NCBI RefSeq assembly: GCF_036370855.1
Contig: NC_088102.1
Location: 64,861,601 to 64,925,600 of the forward strand
Length of the DNA stretch: 64,000 nucleotides
Reading direction: 5' to 3'
DNA from: Dromaius novaehollandiae
Taxonomy: Eukaryota > Chordata > Aves > Casuariiformes > Dromaiidae
Below the pieces are notes generated by a model. That model was not told the DNA's origin, did not search any database, and saw nothing but the letters and a program-made list of their open reading frames with translations. Numbering within the stretch: the first letter of the stretch is position 1; every line of letters begins with the position of its first letter. Positions 50,682-62,900 of the stretch are shown here, piece after piece. The position numbers and the translations under genes were made by a program.

Positions 50682-51764
50682 TCAGCAGCTGTTGTCAGCT
50701 GCTTCTTCTTGCGCGGCCCTGCCCCGTCCCCGGGGGGGTGCAGGGGGGTCGTCACGCGCCCGCAGGGCTTGGTGCGAGCCACCCGAACCTGCCCTCTCGC
50801 CGCCTCTGCTCTCTGGCTGCTTCCTGCGACGAGGACTCCTGAGTGCTGCTGCGTATCAAAGGAGAGAAAAACTGCTCCTCCGATGTGGATGACAAAACGT
50901 TATTCCCTCTTTTAAGAACAAATAATAACTATTAAAAAGAGAGACAGAGAAGATTGATTAGATTGTTTAATCATCACACTGGAGGCCTGTAGTGATTTCT
51001 ACATGTATGTTTTGCAGTTGAAATAACGTATCTTCTACATGGCTTTGCTTTGCGGTGAGTGAAGGTGTACGCCCTTCAAGTAGCTCATGACTATCACCAC
51101 CAGCCACGGCTTTTTTATATTGTAATAAATCACACAATATAGAAAGTGAAAAAAAATCAAAAATAACCTCTGTGTCTTCTATTTTGGACTCCAGTGATTA
51201 CATTTCCAGACGTATCTAACCTTTACTGCTGAACCTGCAGAAACTTCGGCTGCCTGCACAGGGGTCTATGCACATTAGGCTTGTCTATTAAATTTGTTCC
51301 ATTACTTACGTATATATTCACTAATTTGCTGTCTGCGAGCTAACATTAGTTGGCTGGAATGATTTGAAAGACTTTACGTTTTTAACGAAGATAATTAGTT
51401 TTATATTCTCACCTCTGAAATTTTTGATTTGAATTCTGATATACCATCTTTAGCCTGATTTTCAGTTGGACTTGGGACACCTTTGAACCTCTCGGGCCTT
51501 CAAACAGGTGTGACTGAAAAAGCAAGCCTTTGTGCATAAGCAAGCACTTTGTCTTCCAAAGTAGCTCAAAGTACATCACTAAATACATGTCACATTCTGC
51601 AGCTCCTACTCAGTCTTAGCTCGGGGGGGGGGGGGGGGGGAGTCAGTAAGACAAGCAGTGTAACATAATGTGGAAACGAAGCTGAAGAAGAATCCATTAC
51701 TTTTCAGACAAAACTACAAGAGAAACTGAGCTAACCAAATGCAATTCCCAGCCAGAATTATATA

Positions 51765-51795
<31 letters not shown>

Positions 51796-54700
51796 ATAAA
51801 ATGTATATTTTATACATATATATATTTTTTGTATGTATGTATGAATCTATGTATAAACTTTGGCATCCAGACAGGCAAAAGCACCTGTCAAGGCCTGTGT
51901 AAACATACATTTCGGAAAAGGGACAGAAAGTCTGCTGAATTGCCACATCACATTTTCTGTGGCACACTGCTCTTTTGTGTGGACACATCTCTGCTTGGAT
52001 TACGCAGTGCCAGAAGTGGGCTACAGAAGCACAGTAGCAGTGCAGTACTTCTGCATGGAGATCCAAGGACTCTTAAGGGGTTTAATGTGATAAAGCAAAT
52101 AAGGAGCTAAAATACTTCTAAATCTATACACAGAACGCAATCTTCTCCACTTTCTAACTACAGGCAGGGAATTTGTAAGGTGGAGAACAATTAAAAAAAC
52201 CTAGAGAAATATATTTTAACTACTGTAAAAAAATTCCATAGACAGAAGGTCCTAGTTATGTATTTGAGAACTGGGCACCCCTTTCCTCATGGAAAAGCGA
52301 ATAAGCACATCACTACGGGCTCTCTGACAGGGCAGGAATCTGCCAGGGAAGTGCAGAAGGGTGAGGTTTCAGGTGAGAGTGGAGCTAACCTGAAGGAAGA
52401 TGCACTTCCAAAGTCCTGCTGATGAACTTGAGGCATCTTGTGCCACTGTAATGCTTCTCCCCTTCCTCGTCATCCTCAGGCCCTTCCACTTCTGCAGTAC
52501 CTAGAGACGAGGAGCACACCTGCAAAGGCGGGCAGGAGCCAGGGATGAATCAGAGTGAATCAGTAAATAATGACTAAATGCGCGGTGTCTTAGGAACAAG
52601 CACATCACTGTGCTTATTAAGCCAAGCTGTTTAAACACAAACCTGCTGCAAACCGGCACGTTAGGAGGAATCTCAGCCACAGGCAGCAGGGCCAGCACCA
52701 AGGCTTCCCCAGGTCGCGGAAACCGCGGGCAGAGCATCTTCCTCGTGCCCAGGGTGCACAGGCAAGTACGGTAAAACATGGTACCTCCTCGCAAGGCTGA
52801 GGACAAGTAACAGCAGTGCCATCCTTTCGCTGTTTACCCCGATCTAGCTCTCAGTACCTCATTTAATTGGTACAAAAGGCTGCTGTTAAGGCTGAGCCGT
52901 AGGCTCAGGCGCAAGCCAGAACCAGGAAATTTGCATTCCCAGCAGCTGGCCCAAGTGCTGTGACAGAAGGTGGATTTTACTTTCCATTCACTCACATTTA
53001 CAGCGTATAAATCCCAGTTATTTGCAAAAGAAAGGCAGCAGATTTCATCCTTAGTGCCAATTGTTTAACTAGCATCACTGGAACTATTATATCTCTTCAT
53101 ATGCAGCATACAAAGAATTACTTCAACAGGATTAAATATTGTCATATTTCATGGGACTGGATGGATAAATATTTACAAAGCTAGAGAACAGCAAAGAAAT
53201 CTCAGTTATTGATTTATGTCAAATATTGAGAAACTGGGTTAATCAAGGGATTTAAGCAATGCTTTAAACATCTGTGCCAACATTGTGGAGATTTATCTGA
53301 AACGCTCTTACCTTTCAAGATCCAAAGTTCTCCATGCAGCTTACAACAGTAATGACTTACAGGTCGTTTCCCTGCCTGCTTCTCTGAGGACATCTCAGTC
53401 GCTCCTGCAACCTCAGGGTAGGCTGGCGAAGTAGTAACAGTTGTGGGAAGTGAATCGTTCAGCAAAAAATACAGCTCTGTCTTCAATTAAAAACAACAGG
53501 GACAGAAATGTTCCAACCGTTTGGACACGTTAGGGAAAGAGGTGGCTGACAGGCAAGCATACACATTGCATAAAATGCAGCCCCTTCCGTCAGAAAGACA
53601 GACCCTACGTTTGTTTGTGGTTAAATGAGAAAGAAACACTTGAGGCACCGAGAACTGCACGCCTTGTTCAGGAGACAACCACTGCCTCCTGTTCTGTATC
53701 CTGTATATAGGATATGTAACACGTGTGCGTCTCTATCTATGCGTTTCTGTCTGCCGATAAGTTTGTACAGCTGCAAATTGGCTGAGACTTTAAAAAGCTT
53801 ACTGCAGCAACAGCAGAGTTTTGCTTCCAGAAAGTGCTGAACAGGCCGAGCTCAGGAAGTCAAGGACCTCCAAGGTCTCTCAAAAACAGATTGTCTATAA
53901 AATAAAGAACAATTACTATTAATTTTTGAAACTCCAGCTATAATACACGGTTGGAGCTAAATAGTTCAGTTAAACATGCACCCCGGTTAGCTCTTTTAAA
54001 GACGCAGATTTAAAGCCTTTGGGATTACGGCACTCTGCTCCCAGTAACACACATTTAGCAGCTTCCACAAGTACATTTTTATGACACACTGACATGAATC
54101 CTCCAGTTTTATTTTTTTCCTGTCATCAGGTGCTTGTTTTGCTGGACCAGGCCTAGATCAGCAAGAAGACAACAGAGACAAATCTACACCATTCCCATGA
54201 CTATACTCTATAATAAAGTGGAGCATTAGCCAAGCTGCATGCCCTATTTTGGTTACTTAAAGTAGGTTTTGCTGTAATTTAGCTACATGATTTCTCAAGG
54301 AAAGATCATTTCTGTTTTGAGGAATACCTTATCAAAGATGAATCTTGACATTTTTACTAAGGCCTTAACTACAGTATGTCTAGAAAATCATGTAGTTTTG
54401 GACCGATCCAGCATACAGATGTGCTCCAAGAGAGGGTCAGTGCCTGGTCTGGTGCAGCCACGTGCTGGATCTGGGCAGGTGCTGGGTGCCGGAGAGATGG
54501 CACACCAGTCATTTGCAGGGCTTAATGCCCCACTCCCCAGTAAGGAAGGAGCAATCCTCCCCCTCCCCGCGCTTACGGTCTGGAGACGCTTGCAGCCCTT
54601 CAGCACGAAGCAGATCACTCCCTCTGCCTTGCCTCACTCGGGGGCACAAACCAGGTCTGAGCATTTACCTGGTTCCAGCTCCCTGAAATCCTCAGTGAAA

Positions 54701-57700
54701 CCGGGCCGATTCAGGTGGGAGTTCCTCTGAGTTAATGGAGCCAGCGAAGACCAACGAACTCACTATATCACCTGTAACACACGCACGTTTGCTTTTCCTT
54801 TGGTGTTTAAGCACCTTCCTCTATGACTTGCATTTGCCTGAGTTACGATGGCATCTAACATAATACAACATTACCTTCATTTTTTTCAGGGCAACTTTGG
54901 TTTATCTCACAGTTTGATGTACAACTTTGCAACACTAACATGTCCACACCAGCAGTCTTTCAACGGCTCCTAAGGCAACGTGCAGATCCAGAAGGACCTT
55001 CCCTCACAATCCCTGCGCCCTACGAATGGACTGGGGACGAAACGCAGCCCAGCAGGTCGACCGTAGCACGTGTTTCTCAGCATGCAAAAAAGCCACACAC
55101 ACATTCAAGAATGTGACTGAAAATGAAGTATGTATTCAGTCAAAACTTCAGTAATTAAGAAGAAAAACCCAGCTAGGTAAGAGGAGGGGAACTAGAATTC
55201 AGCCACAATTTCTCCTCCTGCGGCTGTTCTTGTTAAAAACAGCAGGACTTCTTGAAATCGGGCTCTGTGCTTCACAGCTCTTCAGACACGCGGCACTTCT
55301 ACGGCTCCTTCAGCCAACATCAAGCACCAAACAAGAGTTTTCTCCTTCATTCTCATTCTTGCCATGGAGGGCTTTCATCCAGCTATCGACAGTCTACAGG
55401 GGTACATCTAACCTTTCAGAAAAGTAATATCATCTATGCAAGTGCAGCTTTGTTTGTTTTTAAATGAGTTTCAGGGACAGAGCGAATACATTACATGCTG
55501 AAGTGCATCACAGCTTTCCATTTGAAGACCTTAAACCAAATGATTTACAAGGATCAATATTAACAGACAGAGCAATTCACAGCATGATGTAATCTACAAC
55601 TGATAAAGAACTGCGCTGAAACACTGTTGTATTGTCATGGATTATAGCACACATGCATTTGCAAAACCGGTGTTCCAGCCCTGGCTGCCTTTTGTTTTGA
55701 AATTACAGCTCTCACAAATAAATCTCTCCCTCCCTCTGAACTTCCTCCAGGTCTAAAATATTTTCGACTTGCTCTCCACTCATATTCACGGTTATCTTGC
55801 GCATAAAGTCACAGGGTTTTTTTTTTTTTAGGGTCTCTTTTCCCTCTTTACGTTGTTGCTGCTGTTAGAATGGGTCAAAAAGTTTTCATAAAAAAGCTTT
55901 CCTTGAACATAAACTTGTTGCTGAACTTGGACTATGTAGCCTTAAAGTCAAGGAGCGGGTGCTTCATTAGCTGTCCCCGTCCTTGGTATCCTTGCCGTGT
56001 ATCTCAGCGAATGCAGAGACCAAACAGGCTTGCCGAACGAGCTACTCTTGCTCTGCTGGTAAAGCACGGAGGCATAAAGCAAAGACCCTCTGTGTGCTTT
56101 CTGCGCCTCTACGATGCTCTTTTGATCTATCAGTCCAGTGTCTTCCATAAGTGGTAAAAATGACTTCATACAAACACAAAGAGAAACAAAAAAGCTTGAA
56201 CTTGGCTCCGAAGTTATTACTCACCAAGCTTAGGAGTATTAGGGAATATACGCTAAATCATCCCCCACATTGAGAGGAAAACTGACTTGGAGTTAAGAGT
56301 AGAAAGCACTGAAGTTCTCAGAATCGTTAAAATCATCACAAATTATTAAAATCCCTCACCAGTTGCGAGAATTAGCTCGTGGAAACAAAATGTAGCTCCA
56401 AGGCTCATGTCCTTTAAGTTACTTTGCGATTTTCTGATAGCATTACCTGCTGCTGTGCCAGAACCCCTTTCCCAGCAGCCTGTGAGCTATCTGAACAACC
56501 TACAACTCTGTGCCTCCCTCAGCACTCTTAAAGTTGTTTTAACGCTTTCTAACAAGTAAAACTTAGCAAATACTAATTTAACTTAGTAAAAATGACAAGA
56601 ACTATTGCAGCAATAGTGGATAATTCCTGGGCACGCACATCTACCTTCACATTAAGCACTCCCTGGCTATTTTCTCTTCCCAGTATAGGGAAGACAACTG
56701 ACAGGGAAGGATATGGTGAACTGCTCTCAGCTTGCTCACGTAGGACCTAGACTTTCACTCAATCAATCACTTCACTCGTTCTCTAACTCTACTGAAGTCA
56801 GTGGAGCGATACGGGTCACCAGATGCATAATCTTGCCTCTGCAAATTATTATATTGTCTATGACGCAAGTCTAACGGCACAGGGAGACACACACAGCTCA
56901 TCTGAAATCCAAAAGACCAGATGTGGGTATTTCTCACTGTGAAAAATTCATTCATATGTTCAGCTCACGTACACAGTGGATTAGAGCAATCCATCAGTCT
57001 TGAAAGTCTTTGTAGAGTAAAGAGATACACTTCGGAATCATCGCAGCGCAAGACGGAGACTTGCAGGTTGAGACACCAGCCCAGTAAAAGTAGGTATTCT
57101 GAGGCCAGCAAGACTCTTTAAAAAGCTCTGATACACACCAAACTAAGATACAGGTATAATATTGTTATCTTTCGCTAGAGTAGGGGAGAGGAGTGCACCA
57201 TACGATTCAGGATTAACCAAACTTCTGTGGAAAATTATCATTTTTTGTCCAGAAGCTAGAAAATCCTGAAAAGAACCTGGTTTGTTTTATTAAAGCATTC
57301 CCATTTGCGCAAAATATTTTTTTTCAGAAATGCATAATCAGAATTTCATACACCTACAGAGCAAGCTTAAAGCAGAACTTTGTTGATGCGCAGCACCTGC
57401 TGAACTGACTCAAAACATTTGTTTTGTATAAATCAACAGCTACCCACCTGATCGTAGCAACTATCATTACTTAAATGAGCTCAAACCATGTCATGATCTA
57501 CAGCGCAAAGCCAAGTCTTTGTACCTTAGTACACAATTATTTTGTGCCATGCTTCTTATTTAATAAAGAACTTCAGTTCTCACTTCTCCCGCTTCAACGT
57601 AAGCTTCAAACGCGACAATACCTTTTATTTCCCACCTCAAAATAACGTGTAAATACAAACCTGACCATTTTTGAGTTCATATTTCCCCCAGAGCTCCCGT

Positions 57701-58621
57701 TTGACGGGCTCCCTTGCTCCGGATTGCAGGGCAGCCCTTACCCACGCGTTGCTGGTTGCAAACTCTCTCGCGCCTCTTCTGAAATATCAGACTCTTCCAC
57801 AGCTACTGACCTTCCTTCGCTAGTTACAGCCTGAGGATCTTCAAAGAGATCTCTCAGGTCACTTAAGTGTGGCCTCCCCTGCTGGGGTGTATGAAGGCTA
57901 TCTTTAAACAAATTACCTGCTTTTCAACACGGCTTTTCAGGTCGCTTCTAAGGTCCCATGCCACCTTCCCGCAGGCGCCCAGGCAGGAAGGGAAAACGAA
58001 GTTACAGAAGCTGCAGAACATCCCTTTCAGCCCCACAGCCACCTCGGAGCTCGACAGCGAAATTCCCAGCGAGGAATCACTAATGCAGGATAAAGTGATG
58101 CTTAAACAGCAAGAGGGGGTTTCCCGGGGCACCCTTCCTCCAGAAACTGCCCTACATGACCCTCCTGTTGATACTTGGATCTATTATTATTGAAAGTAGT
58201 AACTTACTATGATTATAAAATAATTAGCACTTACATTAGCTCTTTCAATGATTCATCGTTCCCTTCCCCTTCCCAGCTCCAGGGCTGGGATCACAGGCCT
58301 GCCCTCTTCTCACTCTGGACCCTCTTTCCAGCAATGCCCCAGGATTTTGGATGACATCTCCACGCTTATGACTCTCAGATGTCTCCCCTATCGTCAGCGT
58401 TTCTCCCTCCACTCACTCCCAACGCTCAAATGGCTCCCTGGCATCTCTCGCTGCAGACTCTGCCATGGGCTTAGGCTGGCCGGCTCCTGCCTCGCCTCAC
58501 CCTCCCGCCGAACACCGCGTCGCCCCGACTGCCCCGAACCCCAGCGCCGCTCCCCAACCCTTCGTCCTTCGATGGGGCGATCCCCATCCCCGCACCACAA
58601 CGCGACCCCCCGTAACTCACC
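50682..58621 (-). CDS. Candidate spliced minus-strand gene, unrecognised
   Basis: Five minus-strand segments join into one structure. A leader exon ends at 58621 (ctgcg then gtgagtta) and has no in-frame ATG. Exon 58079-57917 follows tcctgcattag and ends cag/gtaatt, with ATG at 58021-58019. Exon 53480-53312 follows tttttaattgaag and ends aaag/gtaaga. Exon 52500-52390 follows cctcgtctctag and ends tcag/gttagc. A terminal segment, 50848-50682, follows tttctctcctttgatacgcag and ends TGA. Phases (2, 0, 1, 1) agree at every join, giving 552 bases, or 183 residues. The product would have a Cys-rich start (MFCSFCNF), an acidic stretch (EGPEDDEEGEK) and an Arg-rich end. I recognise no family. The splice sites were chosen by eye, so chance assembly or a non-coding RNA remain possible. 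Confidence 0.3.
51623..51640. repeat. Poly-G homopolymer (18)
   Basis: Eighteen consecutive G residues lie in non-coding DNA. The tract can form a G-quadruplex and its length is error-prone in sequencing. Confidence 0.9.
51769..51858. repeat. (TG)n microsatellite with TA-rich tail
   Basis: About 13.5 TG units (51769-51795) are followed by a TA/TGTA-rich stretch to about 51858. This is a compound simple repeat, likely polymorphic. Confidence 0.9.
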
Positions 58622-59003
58622 GCAGGGCCTCAGCTGTCCGGCTGCGCCGTAAGCGCGTTCCTACAGAGCTGCTGGCAGCAAACACAGCAAAAGACAAAAT
58701 GCTTCTAGGCGGCTTTGCTACTGCCCTTCCACAGACCCATCTACCTGCTGGCCTCCGGGCTCCCACAGGGCAGGGGCCGCTCTTCCTGCAGTGTGAGACC
58801 TTCCCCCGGCACTCTCTGCAAATTAAAAATAGTAATAAAGGAATAAAGGACAGGGACCCGCACCGCAGCCCCCCGCGGCCCTCGGCGCAGACACCAGCGG
58901 ACCCTCGGCGCCAGGGCACCGGGGCCGGCGGGCGGCGCTAGGACCGCGCGGCGCGGGCGGGCGGCGCCTGCGCGGCGGGGCGGCGCGGGGCGGAGGGAGC
59001 CGC

Positions 59004-59004
<1 letters not shown>

Positions 59005-59034
<30 letters not shown>
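59005..59034 (+). repeat. (CGG)10 repeat upstream of KCNC1
   Basis: Ten uninterrupted CGG units lie 389 bases before the KCNC1 start codon, probably in the promoter or 5' UTR. CGG tracts of this kind are length-unstable in other vertebrate genes. Confidence 0.9.
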
Positions 59035-59035
<1 letters not shown>

Positions 59036-59104
59036 AGGAGCAGCGGCAGCGGCGGCGCCGCCGGGTCCCGGCCGCCGGCAGCGGCAGCGCGGGGGAGCCG
59101 GAGC

Positions 59105-59144
59105 GCCGAGCCGAGCCGAGCCGAGCCGAGCCGAGCCGAGCCGA
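59105..59144 (+). repeat. (GCCGA)8 pentanucleotide repeat
   Basis: Eight perfect GCCGA units lie 279 bases before the KCNC1 start codon. A perfect array in CpG-rich DNA suggests recent expansion. Confidence 0.92.
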
Positions 59145-59390
59145 GGCGCGGCGGCCGCGCTGTCCCTTCAGCACCGCCGGTGCCCCCGCGGGTGCGGGCC
59201 GGCCCCGCCGCGGGAGCCCGCGGGGGGCTTCCCCTTTTTTTCCTTTTTTCCCCTTGATTTTTGAGGCCTTTCCGCGCTTTGCGCCCCGCGCCGCCGGGCC
59301 CCCGCCGCCCGCATGCCGCCCGCCGCGGCGCCGTAGCGCGGGGCGGCCCCGCGGCCGGCTCCCCCCGCCGGCGCCCCCACCCCGCTCCGC

Positions 59391-59414
59391 ATGCAGCCGC
59401 GACATGCCCGATAA
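59391..59414 (+). other. Short upstream ORF of KCNC1 (7 codons)
   Basis: ATG at 59391 opens a seven-codon frame ending at TAA (59412-59414), eight bases before the main start codon. If it lies in the mature leader it could modulate initiation. Its translation is inferred only. Confidence 0.45.
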
Positions 59415-59715
59415 GCGACGCGATGGGCCAGGGCGACGAGAGCGACCGCATCGTGATCAACGTGGGAGGCACCAGGCACCAGACGTACCGCAGCACCCTG
59501 CGCACCCTGCCCGGCACCCGCCTCGCCTGGATCGCCGAGCCCGACGCCCACAGCCACTTCGACTACGACCCCCGCACCGACGAGTTCTTCTTCGACCGCC
59601 ACCCCGGCGTCTTCGCCCACATCCTCAACTACTACCGCACGGGCAAGCTGCACTGCCCCGCCGACGTGTGCGGCCCCCTCTACGAGGAGGAGCTGGCCTT
59701 CTGGGGCATCGATGA
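59404..59715 (+). other. Upstream ORF overlapping the KCNC1 start
   Basis: ATG at 59404, in a moderate context (G at -3), opens a 103-codon frame in the +2 reading frame. It runs through the KCNC1 start codon and 293 bases into the coding exon. Its Arg/Pro-rich composition is that of a shadow of GC-rich coding sequence, so a functional peptide is unlikely. An overlapping uATG can, however, lower initiation at the main start. Confidence 0.4.
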
Positions 59716-59992
59716 GACCGACGTGGAGCCCTGCTGCTGGATGACCTACCGGCAGCACCGCGACGCCGAGGAGGCGCTGGACAGCTTCGGCGGGGCGCCC
59801 CTGGACAGCAGCGCCGAGGACGGCGACGTCGATGGCACCGGGGACTCCGGCGACGGCGAAGAGGAGCTGGAGATGACCAAACGCCTGGCGCTCAGCGACT
59901 CCCCCGACGGCAGGTCTGGGGGCTTCTGGAGGAGGTGGCAGCCCCGCATCTGGGCGCTCTTCGAGGACCCCTACTCCTCCCGATACGCAAGG
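59423..59992 (+). CDS. KCNC1: Kv3.1 potassium channel KCNC1, first coding exon (partial gene)
   Basis: ATG at 59423 (G at -3, G at +4) begins [20 protein letters not shown], the Kv3.1 N-terminus. The exon gives 190 residues and ends at a gtaagc donor after SSRYAR, just before the first membrane segment; the in-frame continuation into the intron is not protein. Residues about 8-110 form the T1 tetramerisation domain, with the zinc site His77, Cys83, Cys104 and Cys105 intact (HX5CX20CC). An acidic linker follows (about 128-150), then [23 protein letters not shown]. Kv3.1 is a tetrameric, high-threshold, fast-deactivating delayed rectifier that supports high-frequency firing in neurons. The exons for S1-S6, the pore and the C-terminus are not in the window, so they must lie beyond the right edge. 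Differences from human are few and mostly in the acidic linker. Confidence 0.97.
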
Positions 59993-62900
59993 GTAAGCCA
60001 TGCCGCCAGTGCCCTCGTGCCTCCCGGCGTCGTCGGCCTCGCCTCCGCTCGCGGTAGAGCAGGGATCCGCGCGCGGGCTCTGGGCACGCCGCGCTGGATG
60101 GGGCGCCAGAGCAGGGGCCGCGCTCTCGGGCACGGCCCCAGGGGGAGCGCCCAGGCACGGGCTCACGCGCACCTACGTGGGCGTCCCGGGGGCCTTTCTC
60201 CCCTGCGGGCTGCCACGCGTGGGCTACCGAAAGCCCCGATACCGCCAGGGCAGGGTCCCGCTCCCAGAGCAGGCACTTCCAGGGCAGAAGGGGACCGCCA
60301 AGTGGTGGGTGATTCAGAGGAAGGAGGACCACCTCCCTGTCCCTCCGTGCACCATTTTTCAGTCGGCTGTACCCTAGCGAGGAGAGCACCTTCTCCAGCC
60401 CTCTTACGGTCTAACCGCTCTCTCCCCTTTACGAGGGGGAAAACTCATCGCCGGAGCAGGCAGTCCCTGTGGGAGCGGGGGATCTGGAGAGTTTCTTCGC
60501 TGCGACTGGAAGGGGAGTCCGTCCCTTTGGCTGTGCTCACGTGTGCCGTGTCAAACATTTATGATTGTGCTTCTCTGCGAACGGGTACTGCGGTTGCTCT
60601 CACTCACCTCCCCGGTCTCTCTTTCCCCTGCGGGAAAGCCGAGGCACTGATCAGAGGAGAGGGTTCATTCACGTAGAAGGGACACGGTGCTTGACAGGCG
60701 ACTCGCCCGGCTCCTGAAGGACAGCTCCTCCCCCCGGCGTCTGCAGTCATTTCGGGAAGGGAACGCGCGCCGGTGCAGATCACGGCACAGCCGTGTACGA
60801 GTGGGGTCTTGAGCAGGCTCTGAGTAGGCACCTTTGATGCTATCACACATGAGGATAAATTGCAGCTGCTTGTGTTAATTTAGGGCCTGATTCTGCTTTT
60901 CAAGTCAAAAGTAAACATTTGCTCCGGGCGCTGCAGCAGGATTAACCCCACGAGGTATCTGTTTTGATAAGCAGGAAGCTGGATGAAGGATGGTGCCTTC
61001 ACAAAGCAATTGCTCTAGATAAGCGTTAGCCCCCTCTCAGATGCACCTCTGTCACGGCGTAATCGCTGCCAGCCCTCGGCAGGGATGAGCGGTACTCGGG
61101 TGTGGGAGGATGATCCGCGTTGCTGATGAGGATCAAAGGAGCGAGATCAGATTAAGGAGCAAATTGGATGGATGGAGGGAAGCAAAGTGGAGATGGAGGG
61201 AGCGAGGGCTGGCGGAGCAGGTCCGCGCGTGAACGGGCAGTGGACTGGTGGCAAGGGGAGGCTTTCGGGCTGAGCGGAGATCTCCAGCAGGCAGCTGCCA
61301 GGGCTGCAGGCTGAATGAATGAGGAAAGCTGGAGCAGAGCCTGGAGTCATTTCTTGGTGCGTTTCTAAAGATTCGCATTTGCCTACCCTTTGGAGATTTC
61401 CTCCCTGAACAAAGAAGTTAATATTTTAAATGAATTCCTTTAAACAGCATGGAGGACAAAGGAATAATAAAATATTTACCATAACATGAAAGGATGATGC
61501 TGTTGAACTGCAGCTTTCAAATCCCTGATTTCTGCCAAGGGAACGTGGGAATGGAGAGGGAAGGCTGGAGGGTATCCTTCAAAAGGCTTAGTTAGCTTCC
61601 TCTAATCAAGCCCAACATTAACAGGTGTCGATTTGAATAGCAGACCTCTCTGGTGGCCAGGAATCTGTTGGTAAAACACATCAAGTCGAAGCAGTGTGCT
61701 TGCCCAAGATTTTGTGGAATGGTCCAAAAGCCAAATGGATAATGCTGTCCCCGTGAAAAGGATACAAGCAGACAAGAGGCTAAAACACCCTTTTTCTTGG
61801 AAGAGTTCCTGTGTTTTAGGTTGGAGGACAAAGCAAATAGCCAATAGTAAGAGTCTCTGTGATGTACAAGCTGGAATTCTAGCAGCACTTAAATTTCATT
61901 TTCCCCTTCTGTATGGGCATTTCCATTTAGGAACAGGCATTTTATAAAGTGATTTATTTATTCCAATGTTGTTATCCAGTTTATTCACCGTTACATGCGC
62001 CTATCTGGTACAATTAAACCCCTGATTTACTTCTAACTTGCTCTTTCCTTAAAGGCTTGTTAAACTAGGGAAATATGAATTCTAGGCAAAGCTGAAGTGT
62101 ATACTGAATGGGTTAAAATACCATTCTTTAACTTGTATCTATGGAGACATAGGCCATACGCATTAATATTTTGCATGAAGGAAGATGGCTTTCATCATCA
62201 ACACATGCACACACTGTCCATTAAGAAGACATTAAGACAGTTAACATTTTCTAATAAAAGCCATATGTTACGGTTACGGATGTAAAAAAGATGGGAGTTT
62301 GATTTATGTTTCTGTAACCTAATGACAGACATTGCAAAAAGACCTCAAACTCACAATAGCTAATTTGAAGCAAAATAATTGACAGCATCATTAACAAGGG
62401 AATGGTATATTAAAGCAATCATTAGTAAAGTACAGTCAGGCAACAAATGCGCTGTTATCTTGTTTCTAATCATGTGCACAACTTTCAATTACTTCCTCTA
62501 TTTCAGTCATGCAAAAATTTAAATTCACATTGCCATTTGTCAAAAAAAATTACATCACAAAAATTTGTCATCCTGATTGGATTTGAGACATCTGCTAACT
62601 GTGATTATATACGTTTGGTGTTTACATATGGCACCAACATGTACGTCCAAGTAACGTCTTAGTAGAAGCATTGATTTACATAATCATTATACTGTTATAC
62701 TTGGGCAAATAAAAATAACATATATGAATGTAAAGATGAAATGAAAACCTGCATAGTTAAATAAAGCAAGATTTCTCTGGACTATAAGTGGTACAATAAT
62801 TCAGTGAACATTTAGGAACTATCTATGGAAAGATCATATCTACTCTTTTTTGGAACATTTTGACAAATACTGTTTACAAATGCAGGTACATTTGACTGTC

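Larger units (their letters stand above)
58850..60000 (+). promoter_or_regulatory. KCNC1: KCNC1 CpG island and 5' region
   Basis: A very GC-rich block surrounds the first coding exon, rising from ordinary composition near 58.85 kb. It contains CGG and GCCGA tandem repeats that probably fall in the promoter or 5' UTR, and no TATA box that I can see, which fits a CpG-island neuronal channel promoter. On the minus strand the strong donor at 58619-58620 suggests that a divergent transcript could start in or beside the island. Confidence 0.7.

Noticed and set aside
57748..57831. Additional minus-strand exon between 57917 and 53480 (acceptor agatcctcag, donor gtaaggg)
   Set aside because: It would follow the 57917 donor after only an 86-base intron and leaves a phase that does not fit the 53480 exon. 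Including it breaks the frame.
57867..58193. Plus-strand open frame of 108 codons ending WIYYY
   Set aside because: It is continuous and Lys/Glu-rich. However, it overlaps in antisense the minus-strand exon candidate with better splice sites, lacks a convincing first-exon or polyadenylation context, and matches no family I know.
59168..60172. Minus-strand open frame of 334 codons over KCNC1 exon 1
   Set aside because: It is an antisense shadow of the GC-rich channel exon and lacks any domain.
59993..60676. In-frame continuation of KCNC1 past SSRYAR
   Set aside because: The sequence after the gtaagc donor does not resemble the Kv3 S1 segment. It is intronic read-through.
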